A DNA stretch of 64,000 nucleotides from Martelella sp. AD-3 (GCF_001578105.1 NZ_CP014275.1:2976001-3040000); one strand, 5' to 3'. Counted from the first letter of the stretch, positions 1 to 9,078 are shown. Notes: a model not told the origin generated them from the letters alone. Numbers and translations are program-made.

Positions 1-666
1 CAAATCAACAGCCAGCAGGAAGAGCGGTGCTGCGGCAGCCCAAGCCTGCGGGATGCACGAGACGGGGTAGAACGTAGGCCCCTTCCCGCGCTGGCGAACG
101 AAGCCGCAGTAGAGCTCGGGCAGTCGCCTGAGATCGATGTAGGTCGATGCGGCAAACAGTGCTTCGAAGATGCGTGCTGCCTCGGCCCGGTAGCCGTACC
201 GCACGAAACCGGCAGCGATCAGCGCATTATCATGCGGCCAGACCGATCCGTTGTGATAGCTCATCGGATTGTAGCGTGCCTCGGAGGCGGCAATAGTGCG
301 TACACCCCAGCCACAGAAAGATGACTGCGCCATCAGGGTCCGGACGACCTTCTCGGCGCGTTCCGGAAAAGCAATCCCCGTGAACAGCGCATGACCGGCA
401 TTCGACGAGCGGACGCGGCAAGGTTTCTTTTCGCCGTCGAGCGTCAGGATATAGGTTTGCAGCTCTTCGTCAAAGAACGCTTTGTCGAAGTTGATGCGCA
501 ATGTCTCGGCCATTCGGTCGAAACTCAAGGCGTCATCGTCCTTACCCAGCTGGCGGGCAATGATCGCGGCCGCCCGCCAGGCGCCATAGACATAGGCCTG
601 CACCTCCACCAGGGCGATCGGCCCTGTCGCAAGCCTGCCGTCCTCGTGGTGTCCGTCGTCGAATGA
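1..666 (-). pseudogene. Glycogen-debranching-type (amylo-alpha-1,6-glucosidase) gene, 5' part lost at IS boundary; runs off window
   Basis: Reading the minus strand from 666 down to 1 gives one open frame of about 222 codons with no stop. It contains GPIALVEVQAYVYGAW, SSNAGHALFTGIA, NPMSYHNGSVWPHDNA and a final CIPQAWAAAAPLFLL stretch, which are hallmarks of the (alpha/alpha)6 barrel of bacterial amylo-alpha-1,6-glucosidase/glycogen debranching proteins. These proteins usually exceed 600 residues, so this is the C-terminal third. Just upstream of Ser-Phe-Asp-Asp the frame meets TAA, exactly where the IS3-type element begins, and no start codon is available. The 3' end lies outside the window. 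It is almost certainly non-functional. Family assignment is confident; the substrate is not known. Confidence 0.8.
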
Positions 667-723
667 TTATGGACAGAATGGGGTCTGGCTATCAGGAGAG
701 ATTGGCTCGTCTGATGTGTTGAT

Positions 724-1704
724 TTAAGCCGCGTTTGCGTGGTGTTGCAAGCGTCGGTTTTGAATGGTCTGTTGCTTGATCCTCTTTCGCTGTTTCAGGA
801 TTTCGTCTCCTCTGCCGAAGTAGACATCCGCCGGTGTGAGGTTGCCGAGGCTCTCGTGGTATCGGCGATTGTTGTAATGGTCGATGAATGCGCCGATCTG
901 CGCTTCAAGGTCTTCGGGGAAGAAGTAATTCTCGAGCAGGATCCGGTTTTTCAGCGTCTGGTGCCAGCGCTCGATCTTGCCTTGGGTCTGCGGATGACCG
1001 GGCGCGCCGTGAAGCTGCTCCATCTTCCTGTCCTTCAGCCAGTCCGCCAGGTCTTCGGCGATGTAGCATCCGCCATTATCCGACAGAAGCCGCGGTTTGT
1101 GCTCCACCTTGACGCTGTCGCAGCCGGATGCAGAAAGCGCAATGTTCAGCGTGTCGGTTACATCACCCACCTTCATGTTCGTGCACAGTTTCCATCCCAC
1201 GATATATCGGGAAAAGTCATCGAGGATGGTGGACAGATACAACCAGCCCCAGCCGATCACCTTCAGATAGGTGAAATCGGTTTGCCACATCTCATTGGGG
1301 CGAACGGTCTTGTCCCTGAATTCATTGTCCGCCTTGACGACAATGAAGGCTGGCGAGGTGATCAGATCGTGCGCCTTGAGCAGGCGATAGACGGACGCCT
1401 CTGATACGAAATAGCTTTTTGTGTCGGTGAAGGTCACCGCCAGTTCGCGCGGGGAGAGCTCCGGCTCTTCAAGCGCCAGCTCTATCACCTCGTCCCTGAT
1501 AGTATCGGGAATGCGGTTCCATACCCGTGACGGGGCGGATGAGCGGTCCTCCAGCCCCTCAACGCCAAAGCGCTGGAAACGGTCATACCAGCGGTAAAAG
1601 GTCTGGCGGGGAATGGCGAGCTGCTCCAGTGTCTTCTTCACCGGCAGGTGCGATTGCTCGACCAGCCGGATGATTTCCAACTTCTCGGATGCGGGGTATC
1701 TCAT
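724..1704 (-). CDS. IS3-family transposase OrfB (DDE integrase core)
   Basis: 326-residue catalytic subunit of the IS3-type transposase. Residues 1-60 form a helix-turn-helix (KLEIIRLVEQ, IPRQTFYRWYDRF). The rve/RNase-H-like core follows, with the DDE motif visible as WQTDFTYL (first Asp), LLSDNGGCY (second Asp) and GKIERWHQTLKNR (Glu). The C-terminal HYNNRRYHESLGNLTPADVYFG block is typical of the family. Its ATG overlaps the orfA stop as ATGA, so it is translated by coupling here rather than by an obvious frameshift window. It is full length and probably active. Confidence 0.93.
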   Translation of the reverse strand: MRYPASEKLEIIRLVEQSHLPVKKTLEQLAIPRQTFYRWYDRFQRFGVEGLEDRSSAPSRVWNRIPDTIRDEVIELALEEPELSPRELAVTFTDTKSYFVSEASVYRLLKAHDLITSPAFIVVKADNEFRDKTVRPNEMWQTDFTYLKVIGWGWLYLSTILDDFSRYIVGWKLCTNMKVGDVTDTLNIALSASGCDSVKVEHKPRLLSDNGGCYIAEDLADWLKDRKMEQLHGAPGHPQTQGKIERWHQTLKNRILLENYFFPEDLEAQIGAFIDHYNNRRYHESLGNLTPADVYFGRGDEILKQRKRIKQQTIQNRRLQHHANAA

Positions 1705-2075
1705 TCTTCTGCGTCCCCATCCCCGATCATGCTTTTTTTGAGCAGGCGCAGCTCCAGCGTCTGCTCGGCCACGACCTCTTTCAGATCGCGTGTTTCCCGA
1801 CGTAATGCCTTCACCTCATCCGTCGTTGCGGCCCGAGCCGTATCGCCGGCCAGGCGCCGCTTGCCGGCCTCGAGAAATTCCTTCGACCAAGTGTAATACA
1901 TGCTTTCGGCGATACCCTCGCGGCGGCAGAGCGCGGCGATACTGTCTTCGCCGCGCAGGCCTTCCAGCACAATGCGGATCTTTTCCTCGGCCGAATAGGA
2001 TTTGCGTGTGGCCCGGCGGATATCCTTGATCGCCTTGTCTGCCGTCGGCTTCTGCTGCCCGGATTTCTGTCTCAT
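1701..2075 (-). CDS. IS3-family transposase OrfA (HTH_21/transposase_8)
   Basis: 124-residue DNA-binding partner of OrfB. RKSYSAEEKIRIVLEGLRGEDSIAALCRREGI followed by YYTWSKEFLEAGKRRLAGD is the standard transposase_8 helix-turn-helix. It is followed by a leucine-rich coiled coil (residues about 85-115, VKALRRETRDLKEVVAEQ) that normally mediates OrfA-OrfB contacts. It precedes OrfB with a 4-nt stop/start overlap. Intact. Confidence 0.92.
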   Translation of the reverse strand: MRQKSGQQKPTADKAIKDIRRATRKSYSAEEKIRIVLEGLRGEDSIAALCRREGIAESMYYTWSKEFLEAGKRRLAGDTARAATTDEVKALRRETRDLKEVVAEQTLELRLLKKSMIGDGDAEE

Positions 2076-2141
2076 CTTCGCTTCCTTTGCGTGCGCTATG
2101 ATGAGCCAAAACCCTCCCTTATCCGTTAAGCCAGATCTGTC

Positions 2142-3332
2142 TCAAAGGCGTTGAGACGGAACAGTATCCGCCCACTGCTGCATCATATGCCGGCGCTGCA
2201 CTTCATACTCGGCCTTGTTATAAACGCCGCGCGATGAGCGCCCGTCCTCGTGCGCCAAGCACTTTTCGATCCAATCGCTGTTAAAGCCCAATTCGTTTAG
2301 CAGCGTCGACCCGGTGCGCCGCAGATCGTGCACGGTGAACGGCTCCAGCGGCAATCCCTCCTTCTTGGCCTGTGCGACGACAGCGTAGGTGATACGGTTA
2401 AAGGTCGCGCGGGACATTGGAGCATCAGCGTCGTACCGGGACGGCAGAAGATATCGGGAGTTGCCGGAGCAGGTTTTGAGCGCGATCATGATGTCCAATG
2501 TCTGTCGGCACAGGTAGACGTTGTGCGGCTTCGACCGCTTCATGCGTTCCTTTGGTATCGTCCAGACAGCGTTGTCGAAATCGATCTCGTCCCACACCGC
2601 GTCCTGCAGCTCGCTCTTTCGGACCATGGTCAGGAGGAAGAGCTTCATACCGAGGCGGATCGTTGGCAGCGTCGCGACATGCTCGAGTTGCTTGAACATG
2701 ATGCGGATCTCGGCGGGCGACAATGCGCGGTCTTTCGGCGTAAAGGTGGCGATTGAAGCCGGACCGACGTCATCGGCCGGATTGACGACCTTCTCGCCGT
2801 GCAGAATGGCATAGCTGTAGATCTGCTTCAGGATATCCCGCACATGGATAGCCGTTGCAGGCGCACCTCGTTCGACGATCTTGCCGCAGTGGGCACGCAG
2901 GTCATCAGGCGTGATCTCCGTCAGAAGACGATTGCGCCAGACGGGCATCAGTTCGCGCTCGAAGATGGAGCGACGCATCGCGCGCGTACTGTCGGCCATG
3001 GTTGCGTTCGTCAGCCACTTCTCTCCGAACTGACCGAAACTCTTCGCTTCCTTGATCCGGCGCTTCTCCCGCTGCTTCTCAATGGCAGGTGACCGCCCCT
3101 CGGCAATTGCGCGCCGTGCGTCGATGCATAGCTCCCGAGCCCTGGCGAGCGATATTCCGTCACGGGCATACCTACCGAGATAGATGGTCTCTCGCCTGCC
3201 GTTCAGCCGATAGTCGAGCCTGAACGAGATGGCACCCGACGGCGCGACGCGCACATACATGCCGTCACGATCGGAGACCTTGTACATTTTGGCTTTTGGC
3301 TTCAAACACTTAAGTGCTGCATCGGTCAACAT
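2142..3332 (-). CDS. P4-type tyrosine recombinase/integrase (DUF4102 arm domain), C-terminus probably clipped by the IS
   Basis: 396-residue site-specific integrase. Residues 1-90 match the DUF4102 arm-DNA-binding domain (LNGRRETIYLGRYARDGISLARARE). The central SAM-like core-binding domain follows, then the catalytic domain with R in MVRKSEL, HxxR in VHDLRRTG, the second His in LAHED and Tyr in GVYNKAEY. The ATG has a strong AGGAGG site. Such integrases usually extend somewhat past QQWAD; here the reading ends after PSQRL with a TGA formed by the first bases of the IS end. The catalytic Tyr is retained, so activity may survive. The gene lies just beyond the 3' end of guaA, consistent with a guaA-integrated island. 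Confidence 0.9.
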   Translation of the reverse strand: MLTDAALKCLKPKAKMYKVSDRDGMYVRVAPSGAISFRLDYRLNGRRETIYLGRYARDGISLARARELCIDARRAIAEGRSPAIEKQREKRRIKEAKSFGQFGEKWLTNATMADSTRAMRRSIFERELMPVWRNRLLTEITPDDLRAHCGKIVERGAPATAIHVRDILKQIYSYAILHGEKVVNPADDVGPASIATFTPKDRALSPAEIRIMFKQLEHVATLPTIRLGMKLFLLTMVRKSELQDAVWDEIDFDNAVWTIPKERMKRSKPHNVYLCRQTLDIMIALKTCSGNSRYLLPSRYDADAPMSRATFNRITYAVVAQAKKEGLPLEPFTVHDLRRTGSTLLNELGFNSDWIEKCLAHEDGRSSRGVYNKAEYEVQRRHMMQQWADTVPSQRL

Positions 3333-3350
3333 TTCGGGCCTCCTTGCGGA

Positions 3351-3462
3351 AAAGTACCGTCACGCGGTTTTTGGAGGCTGGCGGCGTCGAAAACACTTTT
3401 AAATCAGCGTCTTAGATCAAAAAAAGTACCGTCATGAGCCTCATTACTCCTGACGGTACTTT
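3351..3462. repeat. Three copies of AAAGTACCGTCA beside the integrase (candidate arm-type or operator sites)
   Basis: AAAGTACCGTCA occurs at 3351-3362 and 3423-3434 in direct orientation and as its complement TGACGGTACTTT at 3451-3462. The last two form a 12-bp inverted repeat with a 16-nt spacer. All lie between the integrase start and guaA. Integrase arm-binding sites, or an operator for the integrase or an excisionase, would look like this. The same structure could act as a hairpin in RNA. The binding protein is inferred only. Confidence 0.6.
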
Positions 3463-3626
3463 CGTTTTTCCGTTTGATCAATGGGGGCGAGGCCCGTCAG
3501 CGAGGCTGCCAAACGCGATCTATGCCCACCGATAGATATCGATAGGAATAGAATGAATTTATTTTTATTTTCAGTTGGTTAGATCGTGTTTCGGCGCAAA
3601 ATCGGCGATGTTCGGATGGGTCTGAA
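3463..3626. other. AT-rich gap between integrase and guaA; probable island attachment side
   Basis: This stretch has no gene. It is AT-rich near 3541-3580 (long runs of A/T around ATTTATTTTTATTTTC) against a high-GC background. It ends at the guaA stop. Many P4-type integrases recombine at the last tens of bases of guaA, so the att core is expected in roughly 3620-3660. The partner att copy would lie left of position 1 and cannot be seen. Confidence 0.4.
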
Positions 3627-5192
3627 TCATTCCCACTCGATGGTCCCCGGCGGCTTCGAGGTCACGTCGTAGACGACGCGGTTGATGCCGCGGACTTCGT
3701 TGATGATGCGGGTCGCGGCCTTGCCGAGGAAGTTCATGTCATAATGATAGAAATCCGCCGTCATGCCATCGACCGAGGTGACCGCGCGCAGCGCGCAGAC
3801 ATATTCATAGGTGCGGCCATCGCCCATCACGCCGACGGTCTGCACCGGCAACAGCACGGCAAAGGCCTGCCAGATGACGTCGTAGAGGCCGTTTTTCCGG
3901 ATCTCGTCGAGATAGATCGCATCGGCCTCGCGCAGGATGTCGAGCTTTTCCTTCGTCACGCCGCCGGGGCAGCGGATGGCAAGGCCCGGCCCCGGAAAAG
4001 GGTGACGGCCGATGAAGCTGTCGGGCAGGCCGAGCTCCTTGCCGAGCACGCGGACCTCGTCCTTGAAGAGCTCGCGCAGCGGTTCGACCAGCTGCATGTT
4101 CATGCGCTCGGGCAGACCGCCGACATTGTGGTGCGACTTGATGGTGACCGAAGGGCCGCCGGAGAAGGAGACGCTTTCGATCACATCCGGATAGAGCGTG
4201 CCCTGGCCGAGGAAATCGGCGCCTCCGAGCTTCTTCGCCTCGTCCTCGAAGGTTTCGATGAACAGGCGGCCGATGATCTTGCGCTTTGTTTCCGGATCGG
4301 CAACGCCTTCGAGCTCGCCGACGAATTTGTCGACCGCATCGACGTGGATGAGGTGGAGATTGTAGTGCTCGCGGAACATGGCGACCACTTCGGCCGCCTC
4401 GTTCTTGCGCATCAGCCCATGGTCGACGAGGATGCAGGTGAGCTGGTCGCCCACCGCCTCGTGGATCAGCAGCGCGGCAACGGATGAATCGACGCCGCCG
4501 GAGAGCGCGCAGATCACGCGTTTGTCGCCGACCTGATCGCGGATCTTCTGCACCATTTCGGCGCGGTAGGCCGCCATCGACCAGTCGGATTTCAGCCCGA
4601 CAATCTTGTGCACGAAATTGGAAAGCAGCCGGCCGCCGTCGGGCGTGTGCACCACTTCCGGGTGGAACATGGTGGTGTAGTAGCGCTTTTCCTCGTTGAC
4701 GCAGATGGCAAAGGGCGCGTGAGGCGAGACGCCGATCACCTCGAACCCTTCCGGCGCGCGGGTGACGCGGTCGCCGTGGCTCATCCACACCGGATATTTC
4801 TTGCCGACCTCCCAGATGCCCTCGAACAGCGGCGAGGCCTTCAGGATCTCGACATCGGCGCGGCCGAATTCAGCGGCGTGGCCGCCTTCCACGGTTCCGC
4901 CAAGCTGCACGCACATGGTCTGCTGGCCGTAGCAGATGGCGAGGATCGGCACGCCGCTGTCGAACACCGCCTGCGGCGCGCGCGGCGAGCCGTCCCGCGT
5001 GACGGAATCCGGCCCGCCGGAGAAGATCACCCCCTTCGGCTTCAGCCGCTCGAACCCCTCCTCCGCCTTCTGGAACGGCACGATCTCGCAGAATACGCCG
5101 GTCTCGCGCACGCGACGCGCGATCAGCTGCGTAACCTGGCTGCCGAAATCGATGATCAGGACGGAATCGGGATGGGTGATGTCTGCGGTCAT
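3627..5192 (-). CDS. guaA: GMP synthase (glutamine-hydrolysing)
   Basis: 521 residues, the usual length. It converts XMP to GMP in purine synthesis using glutamine and ATP. The N-terminal class I glutamine amidotransferase domain has the nucleophile Cys87 in ILAICYGQQ and the His/Glu pair in MFHPEVVHT. The ATP-pyrophosphatase domain has the P-loop ALSGGVDSS. The C-terminal dimerisation domain ends [10 protein letters not shown]. The gene is intact right to its 3' end, which borders the integrase region; guaA-targeting islands restore this end on insertion. The next gene upstream (a nucleosidase) is 37 bp away on the same strand. Confidence 0.98.
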   Translation of the reverse strand: MTADITHPDSVLIIDFGSQVTQLIARRVRETGVFCEIVPFQKAEEGFERLKPKGVIFSGGPDSVTRDGSPRAPQAVFDSGVPILAICYGQQTMCVQLGGTVEGGHAAEFGRADVEILKASPLFEGIWEVGKKYPVWMSHGDRVTRAPEGFEVIGVSPHAPFAICVNEEKRYYTTMFHPEVVHTPDGGRLLSNFVHKIVGLKSDWSMAAYRAEMVQKIRDQVGDKRVICALSGGVDSSVAALLIHEAVGDQLTCILVDHGLMRKNEAAEVVAMFREHYNLHLIHVDAVDKFVGELEGVADPETKRKIIGRLFIETFEDEAKKLGGADFLGQGTLYPDVIESVSFSGGPSVTIKSHHNVGGLPERMNMQLVEPLRELFKDEVRVLGKELGLPDSFIGRHPFPGPGLAIRCPGGVTKEKLDILREADAIYLDEIRKNGLYDVIWQAFAVLLPVQTVGVMGDGRTYEYVCALRAVTSVDGMTADFYHYDMNFLGKAATRIINEVRGINRVVYDVTSKPPGTIEWE

Positions 5193-5229
5193 GGGAGGCC
5201 TTCCGCTCGATGAAAGCTAAAAGCTGCGT

Positions 5230-5859
5230 TTAGAGGGGAATCGCGCCCGTTTCAATGGCGCTTTCCAGCCGATCGACGGCATGGCTGAGTTTTTCATCGA
5301 TGATATGGAGATATTGGGTCCAGTCGGTGACGTGCTTGAGCTCCTCCCTGCCATCGGAAATGCCTCTGAGGCCGACCAGCGGCACGCCAAAGACCTGACA
5401 GGCCCGCAGGAGGGCGAAGGTCTCCATGTCCACCATTTCGGCGTCTATTAGATCATAGGCCGCGCCCGAGACGATATTGGCGCCCGTCGAAAGGCGGGCT
5501 GAAGGCAGGCCGGGAATCGAGAACGGCAGCGGAACTTCGGCCGGGATATCCAGAAACGGCGTCCGGCCTTTCTCGAAGCCGAGCGGCGAGGCATCCATGT
5601 CGCGAAAGGAGACCGAGGCGGCCTGATAGACTTCCGTCTGCTCCAGCGTGGCCGAACCGGCCGAACCGAGCGAGACAACGAGCGCCGGCAGCCTGCCGGC
5701 CGCGGCAGAGACGGTGAGCGCCTTGGTCAGGGAGATCGCGGCCTCGACCGGGCCAACGCCCGCCATCAGCGGTGAAATCCGCGCCTTCAGCCTTTCGCCA
5801 TATTCGGCCTCGGCCGCCATCACGAAGAGAACGTCCTTTCCGGCAACCCGATCGAGCAT
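5230..5859 (-). CDS. 5'-methylthioadenosine/S-adenosylhomocysteine nucleosidase
   Basis: 209-residue member of the phosphorylase/nucleosidase superfamily. It starts LFVMAAEAEYGERL (compare MTA/SAH nucleosidase IxAMxxE), has the GVGPVEAA glycine motif, LVVSLGSAGS, and the ribose-binding VDMETFALLRAC (Met-Glu) followed by the active-site Asp in LRGISDGREE. It would cleave MTA or SAH to adenine and a thioribosyl product for methionine and SAM recycling. Its ATG follows directly on the TAG of the upstream thioesterase (no gap), so the two are co-transcribed. The symbol mtnN is likely but substrate choice is not proven. Confidence 0.88.
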   Translation of the reverse strand: MLDRVAGKDVLFVMAAEAEYGERLKARISPLMAGVGPVEAAISLTKALTVSAAAGRLPALVVSLGSAGSATLEQTEVYQAASVSFRDMDASPLGFEKGRTPFLDIPAEVPLPFSIPGLPSARLSTGANIVSGAAYDLIDAEMVDMETFALLRACQVFGVPLVGLRGISDGREELKHVTDWTQYLHIIDEKLSHAVDRLESAIETGAIPL

Positions 5860-6312
5860 CTACCCCTGGAACCCTTCCCGGTCGCGCACGACCATGCATG
5901 TGCCGGACATGGAGGCGATCAGCTTTGCCGGACCGTCCTCGCCGATCGCATAGCCGCGCCCGTCGGTGACGATGATGTTTGTGCCGGGCTTCGTCACCTC
6001 GCCGCGAAACAGGAACCGCCCGGCGCGCCCCGGCGACAGGAGGTTGACCTTGAACTCGATGGTGAGCAGCGAGGCGTCGGTATCGATCATCGTATAGGCG
6101 GCATAGGTGCAGGCGGTCTCGAGCCCCGTCGCGATCACGCCCGCATGGAGAATTCCGTGCTGCTGGGTCAGTTTCGGATCGAACGGCAGCTCGATTTCCA
6201 CCACGCCGTGGCTGATGCGGGTCAGCTCCGCCCCGAGCATCTCCATCGCGCCCTGGCTTGCAAAACTGTTCATGATCCGGGCGTGAAAATCGCCGTGCTC
6301 GAAATTCGCCAT
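5860..6312 (-). CDS. PaaI-family hotdog thioesterase
   Basis: 150 residues with the single-hotdog PaaI/thioesterase pattern: QHGILHAGVIATGLETACTYAA (the HxGxxxxxxE-type helix) and a final strand LIASMSGTCMVV. Members hydrolyse acyl- or aryl-CoA thioesters in the cytosol. It is immediately upstream of the nucleosidase with zero spacing. There is no signal peptide. The substrate cannot be inferred from this context. Confidence 0.85.
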   Translation of the reverse strand: MANFEHGDFHARIMNSFASQGAMEMLGAELTRISHGVVEIELPFDPKLTQQHGILHAGVIATGLETACTYAAYTMIDTDASLLTIEFKVNLLSPGRAGRFLFRGEVTKPGTNIIVTDGRGYAIGEDGPAKLIASMSGTCMVVRDREGFQG

Positions 6313-6373
6313 GCCTCACCTCGTCTTGAGCCGGAGATTGGCACGGTCGCCTATTCCCAACAAGCGGGAAAGA

Positions 6374-6829
6374 TCAATTGAGGTAAACGATCGAGGCGTT
6401 GAGCAGCGTCGCGAAGGCGACCCAGGCCGCGTAGGGCGCGAACAGCAGGGCCGCAGGCCGGTCCTTGCCCCAGGTGCGGGCGATGAACAGAAGGATGCCG
6501 GCAAGGAGCGCGACCACGACCACGAGCGCCGCCGCCGGCATTTCCATGCCGAAGAAGAGCGGCGACCAGGCAAGGTTCAACACCAGAAGCGCCGACCAGA
6601 GCGTCAGCGCCCCGGAGGTTTGCGGCCGGGCGATGAAAAGCCGCGCGCCGGCCCAGCCGATCAGCACATAAAGCAGGCTCCAGGCGGGGGCGAAGACCCA
6701 GTTCGGCGGGTTGAAGGGCGGCTTGGCGAGCGACTGGTACCATTCGCCCGGCACGTTGACGATACCGACGATGAAACCCGCGATGACGACGCCGACGATG
6801 AAGACGGCATGGATAAGGATGTTTTTCAT
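6374..6829 (-). CDS. tspO: TspO/MBR-family tryptophan-rich membrane protein
   Basis: 151 residues, five hydrophobic helices. Family motifs include WYQSLAKPPFNPPNWVFAPAW and LYVLIGWAGARLF, then LNLAWSPLFFG and APYAAWVAFATLLN. TspO binds porphyrins in the membrane and modulates photosynthesis, stress or haem metabolism in alphaproteobacteria. It is separated by 61 bp from the thioesterase downstream and 43 bp from the iron-cluster gene upstream, all on the minus strand. Intact. Confidence 0.95.
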   Translation of the reverse strand: MKNILIHAVFIVGVVIAGFIVGIVNVPGEWYQSLAKPPFNPPNWVFAPAWSLLYVLIGWAGARLFIARPQTSGALTLWSALLVLNLAWSPLFFGMEMPAAALVVVVALLAGILLFIARTWGKDRPAALLFAPYAAWVAFATLLNASIVYLN

Positions 6830-6872
6830 GGCGAGACCGATCTAGCGCGCAAAACCCTGTTGTCCAGTCAGT

Positions 6873-7961
6873 CTAGTGTTCGGTCAGCCGCTGGATATGC
6901 TGATCGAAAGCGACATCATGATGGCGCCCGTTGAACGAACCGCCATAGGTGCCGACAGCAAAGCCATGGTCTGCCGCAGCAATGCCCGCCGCATCGGCGA
7001 GCGCGCGCGAAGACCGCAACGCGCCGGTGGCCTCGTCAAGCGTCACCACCATCCCCGCGCCCTTCGGAGAGGAAAGGCCGATCAGCCCGTCGCGCGGGTT
7101 ATAGGCGATGGCGCCGACATAATTGCCAAGCCCGATGGTGATATCCTCCGGCAGTTCGGCAAAGGCGAGCGCCTCGCCGGGGGCGAACCGGCCGACGAGC
7201 GGCGGCAGCGCGTTACGCGGGCCTTCATACTGGCAGGCGAACCAGACGCATCCCTTTTCGCCGATTGCCAGATGCCGTGTCGAAAGCTGGCGAAGATCGG
7301 CCGGCAGCGCATGTTTTTCGACAAGCGCGCCGGACGCCGCATCGATCAGGGCCAAGGACGGCTCCATATGGTCGAGATTGAGCTTGGTGCGGCCGAAATC
7401 CGGATGGGTTTCGATGCCGCCATTGGCCGCCACCAGAAAGCGCCCGTCCGGCGAGACCGCCAGATCATGGGGACCGATGCCGTAGGTCGGATATTCGCCG
7501 ACCCTGAGATAGCCATCGCGCCGATCATAGATGCCGATCACGCCGCGCCGGTTTTCGAAATCATTCTCGCTGGCATAGAGAAACCGTCCATCCGGAGAAA
7601 ACGCCCCATGGCCATAGAAATGCCGGTCGGCAACGGAATTGATGATGAACCGGCCGCTGCCGCCATCGGGCGAGAACACCAGAATGAAGGTGCCGGGCCG
7701 GCGGGCAAAGGCAGCCACCTCTCCCGTTGCGGGCGAAGCGGCAAGTCCGTGGATACGGTCGGGCAGCTCGATCTCGGCGATGAAATCGCCCGCCTCGCTC
7801 ATCAGCGCCAGCGCAAAGCTGCGGTCCGGCTTGCGGATGCCGGTGGCATAGACCGCGTCGGCCCGCGACAGCGCAAAGGCCGCCCGCGGCGCAAGGCCTG
7901 CGAGAAAGGCGGCGCCTGCGGCCTTCATGAAATGGCGACGGTCGACAAGCGGCGAGCGCAT
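6873..7961 (-). CDS. DUF1513 protein with Tat-type signal (imelysin cluster)
   Basis: 362 residues. The N-terminus DRRHFMKAAGAAFLAGLAPRAAFA is a twin-arginine-like signal. The remainder is a beta-propeller-like repeat series (FSPDGRFLYASEND, VSPDGRFLVAANGG), as in DUF1513 proteins. DUF1513 is regularly the last gene of clusters with two imelysins and a di-haem oxidoreductase in Rhizobiales, so a role in periplasmic iron handling is inferred. It begins 5 bp after the stop of the second imelysin. No catalytic motif was identified. Confidence 0.85.
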   Translation of the reverse strand: MRSPLVDRRHFMKAAGAAFLAGLAPRAAFALSRADAVYATGIRKPDRSFALALMSEAGDFIAEIELPDRIHGLAASPATGEVAAFARRPGTFILVFSPDGGSGRFIINSVADRHFYGHGAFSPDGRFLYASENDFENRRGVIGIYDRRDGYLRVGEYPTYGIGPHDLAVSPDGRFLVAANGGIETHPDFGRTKLNLDHMEPSLALIDAASGALVEKHALPADLRQLSTRHLAIGEKGCVWFACQYEGPRNALPPLVGRFAPGEALAFAELPEDITIGLGNYVGAIAYNPRDGLIGLSSPKGAGMVVTLDEATGALRSSRALADAAGIAAADHGFAVGTYGGSFNGRHHDVAFDQHIQRLTEH

Positions 7962-7966
7962 GCGCG

Positions 7967-9055
7967 TCAGTCCCCGTCGGAGAAGGAAAAGCCCGCGCCA
8001 AGGCCGATCGCGCCGCCATAGCGGTCGTTGAGCCTCAGGATCAGGTCCCTGGTGTTGATCAGCAGGTAATCGAGCTTTGCAAGCTGGTCCGGATCGGAGA
8101 GCACGACCTCGATATCCGGGTTCATGCCGCCGACCACGCCCTCGACGGAGGAGAACAGGAAGTTGATGGAGGAGACGATGGAGCGCACATCCTCGTCGAG
8201 CAGATCGACCATATCCGAATTGTTCAACAGTGCCTGCAGGCCCGCGAGATTGTCGCGGATCGAAGGCCAGGTATTTTCCGAACGCCAGTAGATCGCGCGG
8301 GTGGGAATATTCGGGCCTTCCTCGCCGCGGTAGAAATATTCGAGACGCTGGTCGCGCACGGTCTCCATGCCGTGCACCAGAACGCCGAGCAGCGCCGTGA
8401 GCGCCTCGTCATTCGTGCGGAACAGCGGATTGTCGGGGCCGGGATTTTTCCAGTGGGCGGCAACGCCGTCCTTTGCATCCCACTCCTCCGACAACTCGCC
8501 GGCGATAGTGTCGATATTCTCGGCAATCGCCGCGCCGTAACGGCAGCGATAGGTCTCCGGCGCCTCGAACATCGTCTCGTATTGCGTGCCGAAGAGAACG
8601 AATTCCAGCGCCAGCAGGCCCTGCATGGCGACGCTCTTTTCCGGCAGGTAGTCGGGATCGGCCGCGCTTTCATCCTCCTCGATGATCGCAGCCTGCACCT
8701 GTTTCAGGCCGATGCTCTTGCGATCGGGATAGAAGAGAATGCGCTCGAAACGGTGGTCATCGATGACCGGGCCGGTGCGCACGATCTCGATATGCGACCA
8801 TGCGCCGACCAGTTCGTCAAAGGCTGCCGTCGCCTCCCCATAGGTCGCCTCGTCAGGCGTGGCGCAGAAGGCGCCCATTGCCGAGGCCATGACGCCGGAG
8901 GCCTCTTCAAAGGCGTGATAGCCGGGGCGGATGAAACCGTCGACGGCCTTTTCCAGCACCATCGGCACGTTATCCTCGTTCATGGCCCGGGCACTGCCTG
9001 CGCCAAGCGGCAGAGCGAGAAGGATGGCGAAGGCGGTTCCGGCAAGATGTCTCAC
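7967..9055 (-). CDS. Imelysin-family (peptidase M75-like) periplasmic protein, second copy
   Basis: About 362 residues from a GTG at 9055, chosen because it gives a clean signal peptide (AFAILLALPLGAGSARA) and has GAGG five bases upstream; an in-frame GTG lies at 9073. The mature part has the imelysin helical-bundle features EEDESAADPDYLPEKSVAMQG and LLALEFVLFG, in the position of the GxHxxE motif. The canonical GYHAIEF is not kept, unlike in the first copy. It overlaps or abuts the di-haem oxidoreductase stop, so it is translationally coupled. Confidence 0.85.
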   Translation of the reverse strand: MRHLAGTAFAILLALPLGAGSARAMNEDNVPMVLEKAVDGFIRPGYHAFEEASGVMASAMGAFCATPDEATYGEATAAFDELVGAWSHIEIVRTGPVIDDHRFERILFYPDRKSIGLKQVQAAIIEEDESAADPDYLPEKSVAMQGLLALEFVLFGTQYETMFEAPETYRCRYGAAIAENIDTIAGELSEEWDAKDGVAAHWKNPGPDNPLFRTNDEALTALLGVLVHGMETVRDQRLEYFYRGEEGPNIPTRAIYWRSENTWPSIRDNLAGLQALLNNSDMVDLLDEDVRSIVSSINFLFSSVEGVVGGMNPDIEVVLSDPDQLAKLDYLLINTRDLILRLNDRYGGAIGLGAGFSFSDGD

Positions 9056-9078
9056 AGCGACCTCATGTCTCACAGCGA
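9047..9078. repeat. 14-bp tandem repeat at a gene junction
   Basis: ATGTCTCACAGCGA occurs at 9047-9060 and 9065-9078, an 18-nt period. It spans the stop codon of the di-haem oxidoreductase and the start of the downstream imelysin. A short duplication here creates two alternative GTG starts in frame (9073 and 9055). Confidence 0.8.

Larger units (their letters stand above)
670..2144 (-). mobile_element. IS3-family insertion sequence (orfA + orfB)
   Basis: The element carries two overlapping minus-strand transposase genes between imperfect terminal inverted repeats. The left end reads TGGACAG then TCTGGCT and later TTGGCTC. The right end, reverse-complemented, reads TGAGACAGA, TCTGGCT and later TTGGCTC. 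Ends starting with TG and finishing with CA fit the IS3 family. The exact borders are uncertain by a few bases. I find no matching 3-5 bp target duplication (flanks TTA and AAG), and both flanking genes are cut at the IS ends, which suggests a deletion next to the IS after insertion. Confidence 0.8.
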
